Assembly: GCA_024689285.1 (NCBI GenBank)
Contig: JAILDR010000004.1
Coordinates: 1-21,260, forward strand
DNA length: 21,260 bases
From: Bacteroidales bacterium
Lineage (GTDB): Bacteria > Bacteroidota > Bacteroidia > Bacteroidales > F082
Reading direction: 5' to 3'
In this document: piece after piece, positions 7,423 to 14,610 of the stretch
Position numbering within the stretch: the first letter of the stretch is position 1
Layout of the letters: each line of letters begins with the position of its first letter
The notes under the pieces: model-generated
Told to the model about the DNA's origin: nothing
The model's database searches: none
Seen by the model: only the letters and a program-made list of their open reading frames with translations
Program-made: the position numbers and the translations under genes

Positions 7423-7740
7423 ATGAAGATTTTTGTCGCCAAACTAGCATTCAAAACCACATCGGAAGACCTGCGCACATTGTTCGAACAATTTGGAGAA
7501 GTGGAGTCATGCAAAGTCATTATGGATCACGAGACGGGCCGCTCGAAATGCTACGGCTTTGTGGAGATGCCTAACGATGCCGAAGCATACAAGGCCATCG
7601 TGGAGACTGACGAGACCGTATTTATGGGTAACGAGCTGCAAGTCAAGAAGTCGCGCCCACAACTAAGTGCCGCTAAACCTGTAAAGCCGCAAAGGCCCCG
7701 TATCTCCTATCATCCGAATAACCAGAAGAAAACGGAATAA
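7423..7740 (+). CDS. Single-RRM RNA-binding protein
   Basis: 105 residues. One RNA recognition motif fills residues 1-80: RNP2 is KIFVAKL at 2-8 and RNP1 is KCYGFVEM around 46-53, both with the aromatic residues that stack on RNA bases. A short Lys/Pro/Arg-rich tail (about residues 81-105, KSRPQ...PKQRPRISY style) may add unspecific RNA affinity. Small orphan RRM proteins are widespread in Bacteroidota, many of which lack Hfq, and some have been shown to act as global RNA regulators. Flanked by two tRNA genes, each with its own terminator or promoter, so it is a single-gene transcript. RNA targets unknown. Confidence 0.9.
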   Translation: MKIFVAKLAFKTTSEDLRTLFEQFGEVESCKVIMDHETGRSKCYGFVEMPNDAEAYKAIVETDETVFMGNELQVKKSRPQLSAAKPVKPQRPRISYHPNNQKKTE

Positions 7741-7776
7741 GTATCGGTAAGAATTGTTTTTTTTCAACTGAAAGCC

Positions 7777-7805
7777 TTGACATAAAGAAAAAAGACGTAT
7801 TTTTG
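7777..7805 (+). promoter_or_regulatory. Promoter of tRNA-Arg
   Basis: TTG at 7777-7779, an 18-base gap, then TATTTTTG at 7798-7805, followed by CAGCC as at the tRNA-Tyr promoter. The tRNA begins 17 bases after the box. Confidence 0.75.
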
Positions 7806-7821
7806 CAGCCGAAAAAATGAT

Positions 7822-7895
7822 GGTCTGGTAGCTCAGCTGGATAGAGCAACAGCCTTCTAAGCTGTGGGTCTTGGGTTCGAATCCCAACCGGATCA
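7822..7895 (+). tRNA. tRNA-Arg (anticodon TCT)
   Basis: Acceptor GGTCTGG (7822-7828) pairs with CCGGATC (7888-7894) with two G-T pairs; discriminator A7895. D arm GCTC...GAGC; anticodon arm ACAGC-CTTCTAA-GCTGT gives TCT; T arm TTGGG-TTCGAAT-CCCAA. CCA not encoded. A tyrosine recombinase gene ends 67 bases downstream, pointing towards it. Confidence 0.96.
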
Positions 7896-7903
7896 CGGTT
7901 TAT

Positions 7904-7939
7904 CCCCTAACTCTATGAAAATCAGAGTTAGGGGTTTTT
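7904..7939 (+). terminator. Intrinsic terminator after tRNA-Arg
   Basis: Perfect 11-bp stem CCCCTAACTCT (7904-7914) and AGAGTTAGGGG (7924-7934), nine-base loop, then TTTTTGTTTT. It also lies just beyond the recombinase stop at 7962 and could end that transcript in reverse. Confidence 0.92.
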
Positions 7940-7961
7940 GTTTTGCACAACTCTTGAACCA

Positions 7962-9287
7962 TCAACGCTCAAACGCTGCTTTCATCAGCGCATTCCTGTC
8001 TGCCAACTCGAGCGAGGTGTAGCGGAACACGGCATTGGATCCAGTGTGATGAAGGCCGGCGGCGTAATAGTTGATTTGCACTTTGTTAAGCATGTCAATA
8101 TGGGTTTTGCGGGCCAGCTTCGAGGTGGCCACCTCATATAGGGGCTTGCGGATGTTGTCGCAGGTGTCGGGACTGAAAAGGTTCACCTTACGGTTGATGC
8201 CGCAAAACTGCAGCAGCTTGCGCAGGGTTTTGTTGTAGCACTGTTTTCCGTAGTTGGGCTTGTAGTTGAGCAGCTTCAGGTTGGTGCGGCGAATGATTTC
8301 CATGGCGGGTTCTATGAGTGGGGTCACCACCTCCTTGTTGGTGGTTTGCAGGCCTACGGTTTTGGAAGGGATGTAATGGATGTAAGGGATGCCGTCGTCC
8401 GAAACGGCCACCTTGTCGGGGGTGAGACGCAGCAGGTCGCCGATACGGCAGCCGATGGCGCAGTTGAGTACAAACAAGTCCTTGGCCCATTGCAATTCAG
8501 GTGGCACCTTCTTCTGCATCACCTGCTTAAACTCTTCCGCCCTAAGAAAAACGGGGTCGTTGTACATCACGTGCATGATGGCGCGATGTTTCTTCAACGA
8601 TATTTTTCGGAAGGGCGAGTGACGAATCTCGCCCGTGTTTTCGAGCTCGGCGAAAAAAGCCTGCAACAGCTTGAGGTCGTGCACCACCGTAGAGTTGCAG
8701 CAACGCTTGGTGGGAGGCCGTTGTCCTGGATTTCGCGGATAAAGTTCGGGGTGGAGCGGCACATTTTGGTATTCGTCGAAAACAAATTGGCGGAATTGCA
8801 GCACCAAGTCAGGAGTGAAGTCGTCAGCCGTAATCGAAGAGAGGCCCATGATGGTGAGAAAGCGGTTTAGTTTGCGTGCCTTGCCTATGGCCACAGCATA
8901 TCGGGCATCACCAATCACTCCGTCGCGGTGGGCATCTTCCAGATAACGCACGAAGCGGGGGTAGAGGGTTTCTGTGGCCTCTGTTTTGGTGCAAAGCGGT
9001 ACGCCCTCACAGGTCAGCATCCGCAGCACCTCGGTCTCGAAGATTCGGTTGTCCATGGTCAGGCCGCGCAGTTGCATCAAGGTATAGGCCTTGCACATGG
9101 CCAGGCCATGGCGGTCAAGCTCGCGGCGTGTTTCGGGATTGAGGCTGAGTAGCAAGCCGTCGTTGTGGCCGGTAGCCCTAATGCCTGTGGAATGATAGAA
9201 AACTTGAGGGCCGTCTTCCAGCCGCAAACAAATAGCGGAACAGCCACTATCAGCAACCGTTCCGCCACAAATGGTTATTCTTTCCAT
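7962..9287 (-). CDS. Tyrosine-type site-specific recombinase (integrase)
   Basis: 441 residues from the ATG at 9287; a longer frame to 9350 exists but adds an unconvincing N-terminus. The N-terminus (residues 1-60) resembles an arm-type DNA-binding domain, residues about 110-215 a core-binding SAM-like domain, and 230-441 the catalytic domain. Catalytic residues seen: R281 in CAIGCRIGDL, K318 in TNKEVV, R393 in SKLARKT, H414 in AAGLHHTG, nucleophile Y423 in VFRYTSL. The box II motif HxxR reads K390-L-A-R393, so the usual His is Lys. Located immediately 3' of tRNA-Arg, the classic integration position, but no other mobile-element gene and no second copy of the tRNA 3' end is in the window. It is either the remnant of an element or an orphan recombinase. 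Confidence 0.88.
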   Translation of the reverse strand: MERITICGGTVADSGCSAICLRLEDGPQVFYHSTGIRATGHNDGLLLSLNPETRRELDRHGLAMCKAYTLMQLRGLTMDNRIFETEVLRMLTCEGVPLCTKTEATETLYPRFVRYLEDAHRDGVIGDARYAVAIGKARKLNRFLTIMGLSSITADDFTPDLVLQFRQFVFDEYQNVPLHPELYPRNPGQRPPTKRCCNSTVVHDLKLLQAFFAELENTGEIRHSPFRKISLKKHRAIMHVMYNDPVFLRAEEFKQVMQKKVPPELQWAKDLFVLNCAIGCRIGDLLRLTPDKVAVSDDGIPYIHYIPSKTVGLQTTNKEVVTPLIEPAMEIIRRTNLKLLNYKPNYGKQCYNKTLRKLLQFCGINRKVNLFSPDTCDNIRKPLYEVATSKLARKTHIDMLNKVQINYYAAGLHHTGSNAVFRYTSLELADRNALMKAAFER

Positions 9288-9438
9288 TGCTTTTCGAATT
9301 AAAAATGATTCTGTGTCCAAAAACGAAAAAGCGTGAAAAGATATTGCCAACTACGTAGTCGATGATGGCCTGGCACCTGATGAAACACATCTCGCTCCAT
9401 CCCTGTACTTTTGCCGTCCGTTCTTTGAGGATGACAAA

Positions 9439-9480
9439 CCTTGTAGGAGACGCAAGCATTGCGTCTCTACGGAAACAAGG
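9439..9480. repeat. REP/MITE-like imperfect palindrome
   Basis: Nested inverted repeat: outer arms CCTTGT (9439-9444) and ACAAGG (9475-9480); inner arms GAGACGCAA (9447-9455) and TTGCGTCTC (9459-9467) around GCA. A one-base bulge and a few unpaired bases lie between the arms. Palindromes with a GAGACGCAA...TTGCGTCTC core are familiar as dispersed intergenic repeats in many genomes; only one copy is in this window. Confidence 0.6.
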
Positions 9481-9600
9481 AAAAAGTGTATTTCTCTCTA
9501 TGAAAATAACCGCAACAACTGCAACAAACATAGTTGGAGAGTCGGAATTTCTGTATATTCGTCTGTCGATTTTTGGGGTTAGTGTCATGTCATAGGCAAG

Positions 9601-9628
9601 TCGAGGGTGTATCGAGGGTGTATCGAAG
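9601..9628. repeat. 11-bp tandem repeat, about 2.5 copies
   Basis: TCGAGGGTGTA at 9601-9611 and 9612-9622, followed by a partial copy TCGAAG. Not coding. Confidence 0.7.
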
Positions 9629-9698
9629 CTGGACGGTATTTCAATTCCAGGTTTCGGCATCGGCCTATTTTTTGGCCTATGCATTCGGTAAAATTGTT

Positions 9699-9706
9699 TA
9701 TTTTTG
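9699..9706 (+). promoter_or_regulatory. -7 box of the ABC ATPase gene promoter
   Basis: TATTTTTG, exact TAnnTTTG, 40 bases before the ATG at 9747. The nearest upstream TTG (9672-9674) is 24 bases away, further than usual. Confidence 0.5.
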
Positions 9707-9746
9707 CGCCCTGCAAAGATGACGAAACAAACGAACAGACCCAGCC

Positions 9747-10394
9747 ATGATTTACACAAAAGGCATATACAAATCCTACGGTGCGCTTGAAGTCCTCAAG
9801 GGCATCAGCCTCCACGTGGCCAAGCAAGAAATCGTAAGCATCGTGGGAGCCTCTGGTGCCGGCAAGTCTACCCTACTCCACATCATTGGCACCTTGGACA
9901 AGGCCGATCGAGGCCAACTCCTCATCGACGGCACCGAAGTCAGCAAACTGAACGACACCGACTTGGCTGCTTTCCGCAACCAGAAAATCGGCTTTGTGTT
10001 CCAATTCCACCACCTCCTTCCTGAGTTTACCGCCATTGAGAACATCTGCATACCCGCCTTCATTGGTGGAATGAGCAAGAAAGAGGCCACCGAAAGAGCT
10101 GAACAATTACTTGACTACCTGAATCTTACAGAAAGAAAAAACCACAAGCCTTCCGAACTATCGGGCGGCGAGCAGCAACGTGTAGCCGTAGCCCGCGCCC
10201 TCATCAACCGTCCTGCCGTGGTCTTGGCCGACGAGCCTTCGGGCAACCTGGATTCCAAGTCGGCACAAGAGTTGCACAAACTGTTTTTCCGCCTCCGCGA
10301 CGAGATGAAGCAGACTTTCGTGATTGTCACCCACAACCCCGATTTGGCTGCCATGTCGGACCGCACCATCACCATCAAAGACGGAAAGATTTAG
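9747..10394 (+). CDS. lolD: ABC transporter ATP-binding protein, LolD/MacB type
   Basis: 215 residues, a single nucleotide-binding domain. Walker [10 protein letters not shown] at 34-42, Q-loop Q86 in [11 protein letters not shown], signature LSGGEQQ at 138-144, Walker B VVLADE at 158-163, H-loop H196 in VTHNPDL. The [12 protein letters not shown] stretch and short length match LolD, which powers release of lipoproteins from the inner membrane to LolA; the related MacB/FtsE/antimicrobial-peptide exporters are alternatives. The usual LolC/E permease is not next to it; in Bacteroidota it is often encoded elsewhere. The TPR gene starts 57 bases later and may be cotranscribed. Confidence 0.85.
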   Translation: MIYTKGIYKSYGALEVLKGISLHVAKQEIVSIVGASGAGKSTLLHIIGTLDKADRGQLLIDGTEVSKLNDTDLAAFRNQKIGFVFQFHHLLPEFTAIENICIPAFIGGMSKKEATERAEQLLDYLNLTERKNHKPSELSGGEQQRVAVARALINRPAVVLADEPSGNLDSKSAQELHKLFFRLRDEMKQTFVIVTHNPDLAAMSDRTITIKDGKI

Positions 10395-10451
10395 CACACC
10401 TATAATAAAAAGGACAGTTCTCCGTTAATTCACAAATACCCCAACGAGAAA

Positions 10452-12404
10452 ATGAACAAACACATACTGTTTTCCATGCTTTTTGGCGCTGCCCTTGTCA
10501 CGAGCGTCAACACACTTCAAGCCCAGAGCACCGAATCCTATGAGTCGTTGATGAAAAAAGGCAACGAGAAATACAACGCCAAGGACTATATCAGCGCAAA
10601 GACATACTTCGAAATGGCTCTAAAGCAAAAGTCAAACGACCCCACGGCCAGAAAGAAGCTTGACGAAACCGTGAAGAAAATCCAAGAGGACGGTGCACGG
10701 CAGGAAGTGTTCTACGCCCACCTCGACTCAGGCGACCAGTTCTTCAGCCAAGAGAGGTATGAAGAGGCTCTTTCAGAATACGAGTTGGCGCTCAAGGTCT
10801 TCCCCAACGACAAGTATGTCAGCGGTCAGGCCGAAGCGGCAAGGGCGATACTGAAAGAACGCAAAGACAAGCAGGATGCCTTTGACACCGCCATGAGCCA
10901 AGGCGAGGCCTTGCTTGCAGAGGAAAACTATGACGCGGCCATCTTCCAGTTTGAGACCGCCATAGAAATCTTCCCCACAGACAAGCTGCCGAAGGAGAAA
11001 CTCGCTGAAGCCAGGCAGAAAAAGCAGCTGTACACCGAAAAGGTCACCCTGTTTGACAAGACCGTCGAAGAAGCCCGTCAATTGGGTCTGCGCAAGAACT
11101 ATGAGGCGGCCCTCAGCAAACTCAATCAAGCCCTTGAGCTGTTTCCCAACGACATGCAGGCCAATGCCTTGAAGGATGAATACCTCTTAGCGAAAGACCA
11201 AAGCGAACGCTATAACAGCATCATCGCAGAGGCCGATCAGCTATACGAAAGCAAGGCCTACAAAGAAGCCAAATCAAAATACCAAAGTGCTTTGTTGGTG
11301 GTAGCCGGTGACGCTTATGCCACCGACATGATAGCCCGCCTCGACCCGCTCATCGCCCAGCAGGATGCCGAAGAAGCCGCGCGCATAGCGGCAGAGCAAG
11401 AAGCGGCACGCATCGCGGCAGAACAAGAAGCGGCAAGAATTGCGGCAGAACAAGAAGCGGCACGATTGGCCGCCGAAGAGGCTGCCCGTATTGCTGCCGA
11501 GGAAGAAGCAGCCCGCCAGGCTGCCCTGGCCGCCGCCGAAGCTGAACGGCAAGCTACCATCAAAACCATGCTTGACGCCGCCGACGCTCTCTTTAACCAA
11601 AAGGAGTACACCAACGCGAAAGTGAAATACCAAGAAGTTATTTCTTTTGATGAAGGCAACACCGTTGCCGCCGCAAAGATTTCAGAAATCGACGGCATCC
11701 TCGCGCAGATGGCTGCTGAGTTAGAAGCTCATTACAACGATGCCATGAACGCCGGCAACCAAGCCATGAATGCCGAAAAATTCGCCGAAGCCATCACGCA
11801 TTATCAATCGGCCTTGGTTTACAAACCCGAAGACCCAACGGCCGCGGCACAATTGGCCATTGCCGAAAAGTCGGAGAACGACCGCATTACAGCGTTGAGG
11901 GCACAATACAACACCTTTATCAAGGAGGGCGATGCCAACTTCAAGAGCAACACCTACGACAAAGCAATAGAGGCCTATACCAAAGCTGAGGAATTAGGCT
12001 TGGAATCCTACCCTTCCGAGATGATTGCCCGCATCAGCGAAATCATCGAGCAGAACAAATTGTATGAACTGAACAACGATTACATCTCCTTGGCCGCCGG
12101 CGAAGCCCGACGCTTTGAGTTCAATAAAATCGAGGTGGCGGTACGCCGTTCCAACTACATTATCATCAAAGTGCGGAACCCTCAGCCAGAAAAGACCTTC
12201 CCGATGATTGTCTCTTTCGGAGGTTCAGGCGGTAAGAACGGCGGCTTCGTATTGCCCATCGTGGCCACCGATGAAGAGAAGACCTTCGTCTTCCGCATCG
12301 GGGCACAGTACAAATGGTTCAGCGAGGACAACACCTGGATTGAAATCATCTCCGAGAACAACCCCGTTGAAATTGGCAAATTGGAAGTGTCGAGAAGTAA
12401 CTGA
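10452..12404 (+). CDS. Secreted tetratricopeptide-repeat protein with Ala/Glu-rich coiled segment
   Basis: 650 residues. Signal peptide at 1-25 (MNKHILFSMLFGAALV..., cleavage after LQAQ); no lipobox cysteine. TPR-like units recur, e.g. starting near residues 28, 93, 150, 205, 262, 378, 430 and 495, each with the pattern A-x-x-Y/F-x-x-A-x-x-x-Y/F and a following FP or KP-ND turn. Between residues 308 and 360 a highly charged helix is built of nine-residue units EAARIAAEQ, predicted to be a long helix or coiled coil. The C-terminal 110 residues (from NNDYISLAAGEARRFEF) look like a beta-sandwich domain without TPRs. Periplasmic or surface scaffold for protein-protein contacts; no enzyme motif is seen. 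Ends 11 bases from the convergent membrane-protein gene. Confidence 0.8.
   Translation: MNKHILFSMLFGAALVTSVNTLQAQSTESYESLMKKGNEKYNAKDYISAKTYFEMALKQKSNDPTARKKLDETVKKIQEDGARQEVFYAHLDSGDQFFSQERYEEALSEYELALKVFPNDKYVSGQAEAARAILKERKDKQDAFDTAMSQGEALLAEENYDAAIFQFETAIEIFPTDKLPKEKLAEARQKKQLYTEKVTLFDKTVEEARQLGLRKNYEAALSKLNQALELFPNDMQANALKDEYLLAKDQSERYNSIIAEADQLYESKAYKEAKSKYQSALLVVAGDAYATDMIARLDPLIAQQDAEEAARIAAEQEAARIAAEQEAARIAAEQEAARLAAEEAARIAAEEEAARQAALAAAEAERQATIKTMLDAADALFNQKEYTNAKVKYQEVISFDEGNTVAAAKISEIDGILAQMAAELEAHYNDAMNAGNQAMNAEKFAEAITHYQSALVYKPEDPTAAAQLAIAEKSENDRITALRAQYNTFIKEGDANFKSNTYDKAIEAYTKAEELGLESYPSEMIARISEIIEQNKLYELNNDYISLAAGEARRFEFNKIEVAVRRSNYIIIKVRNPQPEKTFPMIVSFGGSGGKNGGFVLPIVATDEEKTFVFRIGAQYKWFSEDNTWIEIISENNPVEIGKLEVSRSN
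11373..11504 (+). repeat. 27-bp tandem units encoding EAARIAAEQ
   Basis: In-frame units start at 11373, 11400, 11427 (each 27 bases, EAARIAAEQ), 11454 (24 bases, EAARLAAE) and 11478 (27 bases, EAARIAAEE). The middle copies are nearly identical at DNA level, so slippage or recombination could change the helix length without breaking the frame. Confidence 0.85.
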
Positions 12405-12415
12405 TTCAGGACGGC

Positions 12416-12877
12416 TCAAAAGGAAGATACCGGTAAAGGATCGTCTAACGATTGCGTGACGTTCCCGACCGAATAAACGCTGTCGACCACATAGTTGCTC
12501 ATGCCGCGCCACGGCAAAGTGCCGAGATATTCCGTATAGTGCAGCTCTACCCATTTTCCCGCACAACGTTCAAGTTGGTCGGCAACAGACTTTTTCTTCA
12601 CAGAGAAATTGAACTCGTTGCTCTGAATCGTGGCATTGCTGTTCTTGGAGTTATAGCCTGCCTGAATGAGCCTGCCTTCGTATGTCTTGAACACATAGCC
12701 TTTGTAGACGAAGAAGTTAAGCTCTCCGGCTTTCACGCCGCTGCCGAAGACAAAATAGAACTTGACGAAAAACCACACTCCCACCGCTATAACGATGAGG
12801 CTGCTCAAAACGACCAATATCTTCCTTCCGATGCGGCTTCCCTTTTTCTTTTCATTATGTTCTAAATGCTCTTCCAT
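12416..12877 (-). CDS. Small single-pass membrane protein of unknown function
   Basis: 153 residues from the ATG at 12877, 17 bases after the superoxide dismutase stop; the frame is open further upstream but that would overlap sod. A charged N-terminal tail (MEEHLEHNEKKKGSRIGRK) precedes one transmembrane segment (about residues 20-45, ILVVLSSLIVIAVGVWFFVK), and the remaining 105 residues face outward by the positive-inside rule. Recognisable features of the outer part are GYVFKTYEGRLIQ and KWVELHYTEYLGTLPWRG. I recall similar short proteins in Bacteroides that were mislabelled as a phosphogluconate dehydrogenase; there is no dehydrogenase motif. Cotranscribed with sod, so a role under oxidative stress is possible but only by association. 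Confidence 0.75.
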   Translation of the reverse strand: MEEHLEHNEKKKGSRIGRKILVVLSSLIVIAVGVWFFVKFYFVFGSGVKAGELNFFVYKGYVFKTYEGRLIQAGYNSKNSNATIQSNEFNFSVKKKSVADQLERCAGKWVELHYTEYLGTLPWRGMSNYVVDSVYSVGNVTQSLDDPLPVSSF

Positions 12878-12894
12878 TTCCGACTCTTTTTTAA

Positions 12895-13476
12895 TTATAG
12901 TCTTCCGTTTACAACATCCCAGTCGATAATTTGCCATAAGGCGGCAAGATGGTCAGGACGGCGATTCTGATAGTCAAGATAATAAGCATGTTCCCACACA
13001 TCAAAGGTCAGCAGAGGTCTCAACCCATGCTGCACGGGATTGCCGGCATTGGTTTCCTGCGTGATTTGAAGTTTGCCTTCGTGGTCTACCGAGAGCCACA
13101 CCCAGCCCGAGCCGAACAAGGTGGCACCCTTTTTCGCAAACTCCTCCTTGAAAGCGTCAAACGAGCCAAACTGCTGGTCAATCCATTGGGCGATAACGCC
13201 TGTTGGTTTGTTGTCAACCTTGGGGGCACGGAACTGCGTGAAGTAAAGATTATGATTCAGAATCTGGCCAGCGTTGTTGAACACGCCTCCTTCCGATGCC
13301 TTCACGATGTCTTCAAGAGACATATCTTCATATTTTGTACCTTCTATAAGGCCGTTGAGGTTATTGACATAGGCTTGCAGATGTTTGCCATGATGGAATC
13401 CAAGGGTTTCCTTGCTGATGACGGGTTCGAGTGCGTTAGCCTCGTAAGGCAGTTGAATAAGTTCAAATTTTTTCAT
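12895..13476 (-). CDS. sodB: Superoxide dismutase, Fe/Mn family (Fe-type signature)
   Basis: 193 residues, full length. Converts superoxide to hydrogen peroxide and oxygen in the cytoplasm. Metal ligands H28 (GFHHGKH), H75 (ILNHNLYF), D159 and H163 (FDVWEHAYY). Q71, four residues before H75, together with NAG at 143-145, is the Fe-SOD arrangement; Mn-SODs carry the Gln in the C-terminal half instead. Bacteroides enzymes of this kind can be cambialistic (work with Fe or Mn). No signal peptide. First gene of a probable two-gene operon with the membrane protein downstream. Its promoter box is on the minus strand at 13503-13510. Confidence 0.95.
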   Translation of the reverse strand: MKKFELIQLPYEANALEPVISKETLGFHHGKHLQAYVNNLNGLIEGTKYEDMSLEDIVKASEGGVFNNAGQILNHNLYFTQFRAPKVDNKPTGVIAQWIDQQFGSFDAFKEEFAKKGATLFGSGWVWLSVDHEGKLQITQETNAGNPVQHGLRPLLTFDVWEHAYYLDYQNRRPDHLAALWQIIDWDVVNGRL

Positions 13477-13502
13477 ATTGTTATCGTTTAATGATTCTGC
13501 TG

Positions 13503-13510
13503 CAAAAATA
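13503..13510 (-). promoter_or_regulatory. -7 box of the sod promoter
   Basis: On the minus strand this reads TATTTTTG, an exact TAnnTTTG, 26 bases before the sod ATG. No clear -33 TTG at the usual distance. Confidence 0.55.
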
Positions 13511-13550
13511 AAAAAAAGAGGGATAACCTATCGGAAATCCCACAAAAATT

Positions 13551-14417
13551 TCATTGGTTCATATAAAGCTGAAGCAGAGGCGAATTAGGCTCGCTCCGCA
13601 GACGCTTCAAAGTGCGGTCGCGGATTTGTCGTGTGCGTTCACGCGAAAGGTTGAGCTTCATGGCAATTTCTTCGAGCGAATACTCGCGGGAAGTGCCGAG
13701 ACCGTAATACATGCACAATATGGTGCGTTCCTTTTCCGACAGCATGTCCAACGAACGGCTGATGGCCTTGCTGGCCGATTCTTGCTCAACGGCAGAATCT
13801 GTTTTGGTCTGGTCTTCCTGCACAAAGATGTCAAGGAAATTGGCATCGTCGTTTTGTTCATCTAAGGGCGCGTCGGTCGACATAGCACGTGTGTTGAGAT
13901 TCAGCAGCTGTTCTACTTTATCCTCGGCCAAATCAACGCTGTCGGCAATCTCCTTGACTGTAGGGCGGCGTTGCAACTTCTGTTCCAGCATCGCGCTGGC
14001 TTTCTTCACCTTGGCCAAAGCGCCCACCTGATTCATGGGCAAACGGATGATACGTGCCTGTTCGGCTACGGCCTGAAGGATACTCTGACGGATCCACCAA
14101 ACGGCATAGGAGATAAACTTGAAGCCACGCGTCTCGTCGAAACGCTGTGCAGCCTTCACCAAGCCCACATTGCCCTCGTTGATAAGGTCTTGCAGACTCA
14201 ATCCTTGATTCTGGTACTGTTTGGCCACCGAAACCACGAAGCGCAGATTGGCACGTACCAACTTGTCGAGCGCGACTCGGTCGCCCGACTTGATGCGCCG
14301 GGCCAATTCCACTTCCTCTTCGGCGGTCAGCAATTCTTCCTTGGCGATGTCGCTCAAGTAACGGTCGAGGCCTGAGCCACGATCCGTAATCTGTTTTGAA
14401 ATTTTCAGTTGTCTCAT
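13551..14417 (-). CDS. rpoD: Primary sigma factor RpoD (sigma-70, Bacteroidota type)
   Basis: 288 residues. Lacks region 1.1 and is much shorter than proteobacterial RpoD, as usual for the primary sigma factor of Bacteroidota. Region 1.2 is around residues 15-50 (GLDRYLSDIAKEELL); region 2 around 55-125, with INEGNVGLVKAAQRFD and FKFISYAVWWIRQSI for core binding and -10 recognition; region 3 around 135-200; region 4 around 222-280, with the helix-turn-helix LEEIAMKLNLSRERTRQI. It directs transcription from TAnnTTTG promoters, several of which are visible in this window. Located downstream of the htrA gene with a 193-base gap, an order I recall from Bacteroides. The leader contains the AACAATTAAACA element also seen before the vWA gene. 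Confidence 0.95.
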   Translation of the reverse strand: MRQLKISKQITDRGSGLDRYLSDIAKEELLTAEEEVELARRIKSGDRVALDKLVRANLRFVVSVAKQYQNQGLSLQDLINEGNVGLVKAAQRFDETRGFKFISYAVWWIRQSILQAVAEQARIIRLPMNQVGALAKVKKASAMLEQKLQRRPTVKEIADSVDLAEDKVEQLLNLNTRAMSTDAPLDEQNDDANFLDIFVQEDQTKTDSAVEQESASKAISRSLDMLSEKERTILCMYYGLGTSREYSLEEIAMKLNLSRERTRQIRDRTLKRLRSEPNSPLLQLYMNQ

Positions 14418-14558
14418 TTTTTCAAATCTTTAATTGTTTAATTGTTTTATATTCAATATCTTACTCCACATAACTTTCCCTCCCGTTTTTTTTCATAACC
14501 CCTGCTTTTCGAGGGAAATCGCTTGGCGGTCTCCCTCAAATCGCAAAGTAAAATACTA

Positions 14559-14583
14559 TCAAAAACCGTACCGAAGTTTTTGA
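14559..14583 (-). terminator. Possible weak terminator or hairpin after htrA
   Basis: TCAAAAAC and GTTTTTGA form an 8-bp inverted repeat with a 9-base loop, 28 bases after the htrA stop on the minus strand. AT-rich stem with no clean T run. A further hairpin, GAGGGA/TCCCTC (14511-14537), lies between it and rpoD. Confidence 0.3.
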
Positions 14584-14610
14584 CTATCCGAAAAATCTTT
14601 TTAGTTGCTT

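Larger units (their letters stand above)
9288..9746. other. Gene-free region between recombinase and ABC ATPase
   Basis: 459 bases with no convincing gene. It holds a 10-bp palindrome ACTACGTAGT at 9350-9359, a 42-base hairpin-forming palindrome at 9439-9480, a 2.5-copy 11-bp tandem repeat at 9601-9628, and a -7 box at 9699-9706. Open frames crossing it on the minus strand (to 9759) overlap the recombinase out of frame and look random. Likely degraded mobile DNA plus the ABC gene promoter. Confidence 0.6.

Noticed and set aside
9288..9746. Invertible promoter controlled by the recombinase
   Set aside because: Only short inverted repeats (CCAACTA at 9346 and TAGTTGG at 9530) flank the area; seven bases is within chance expectation.
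9250..9759. 169-codon minus-strand frame over the gene-free region
   Set aside because: Overlaps the recombinase out of frame, crosses the palindrome and the lolD promoter, and shows no recognisable domain.
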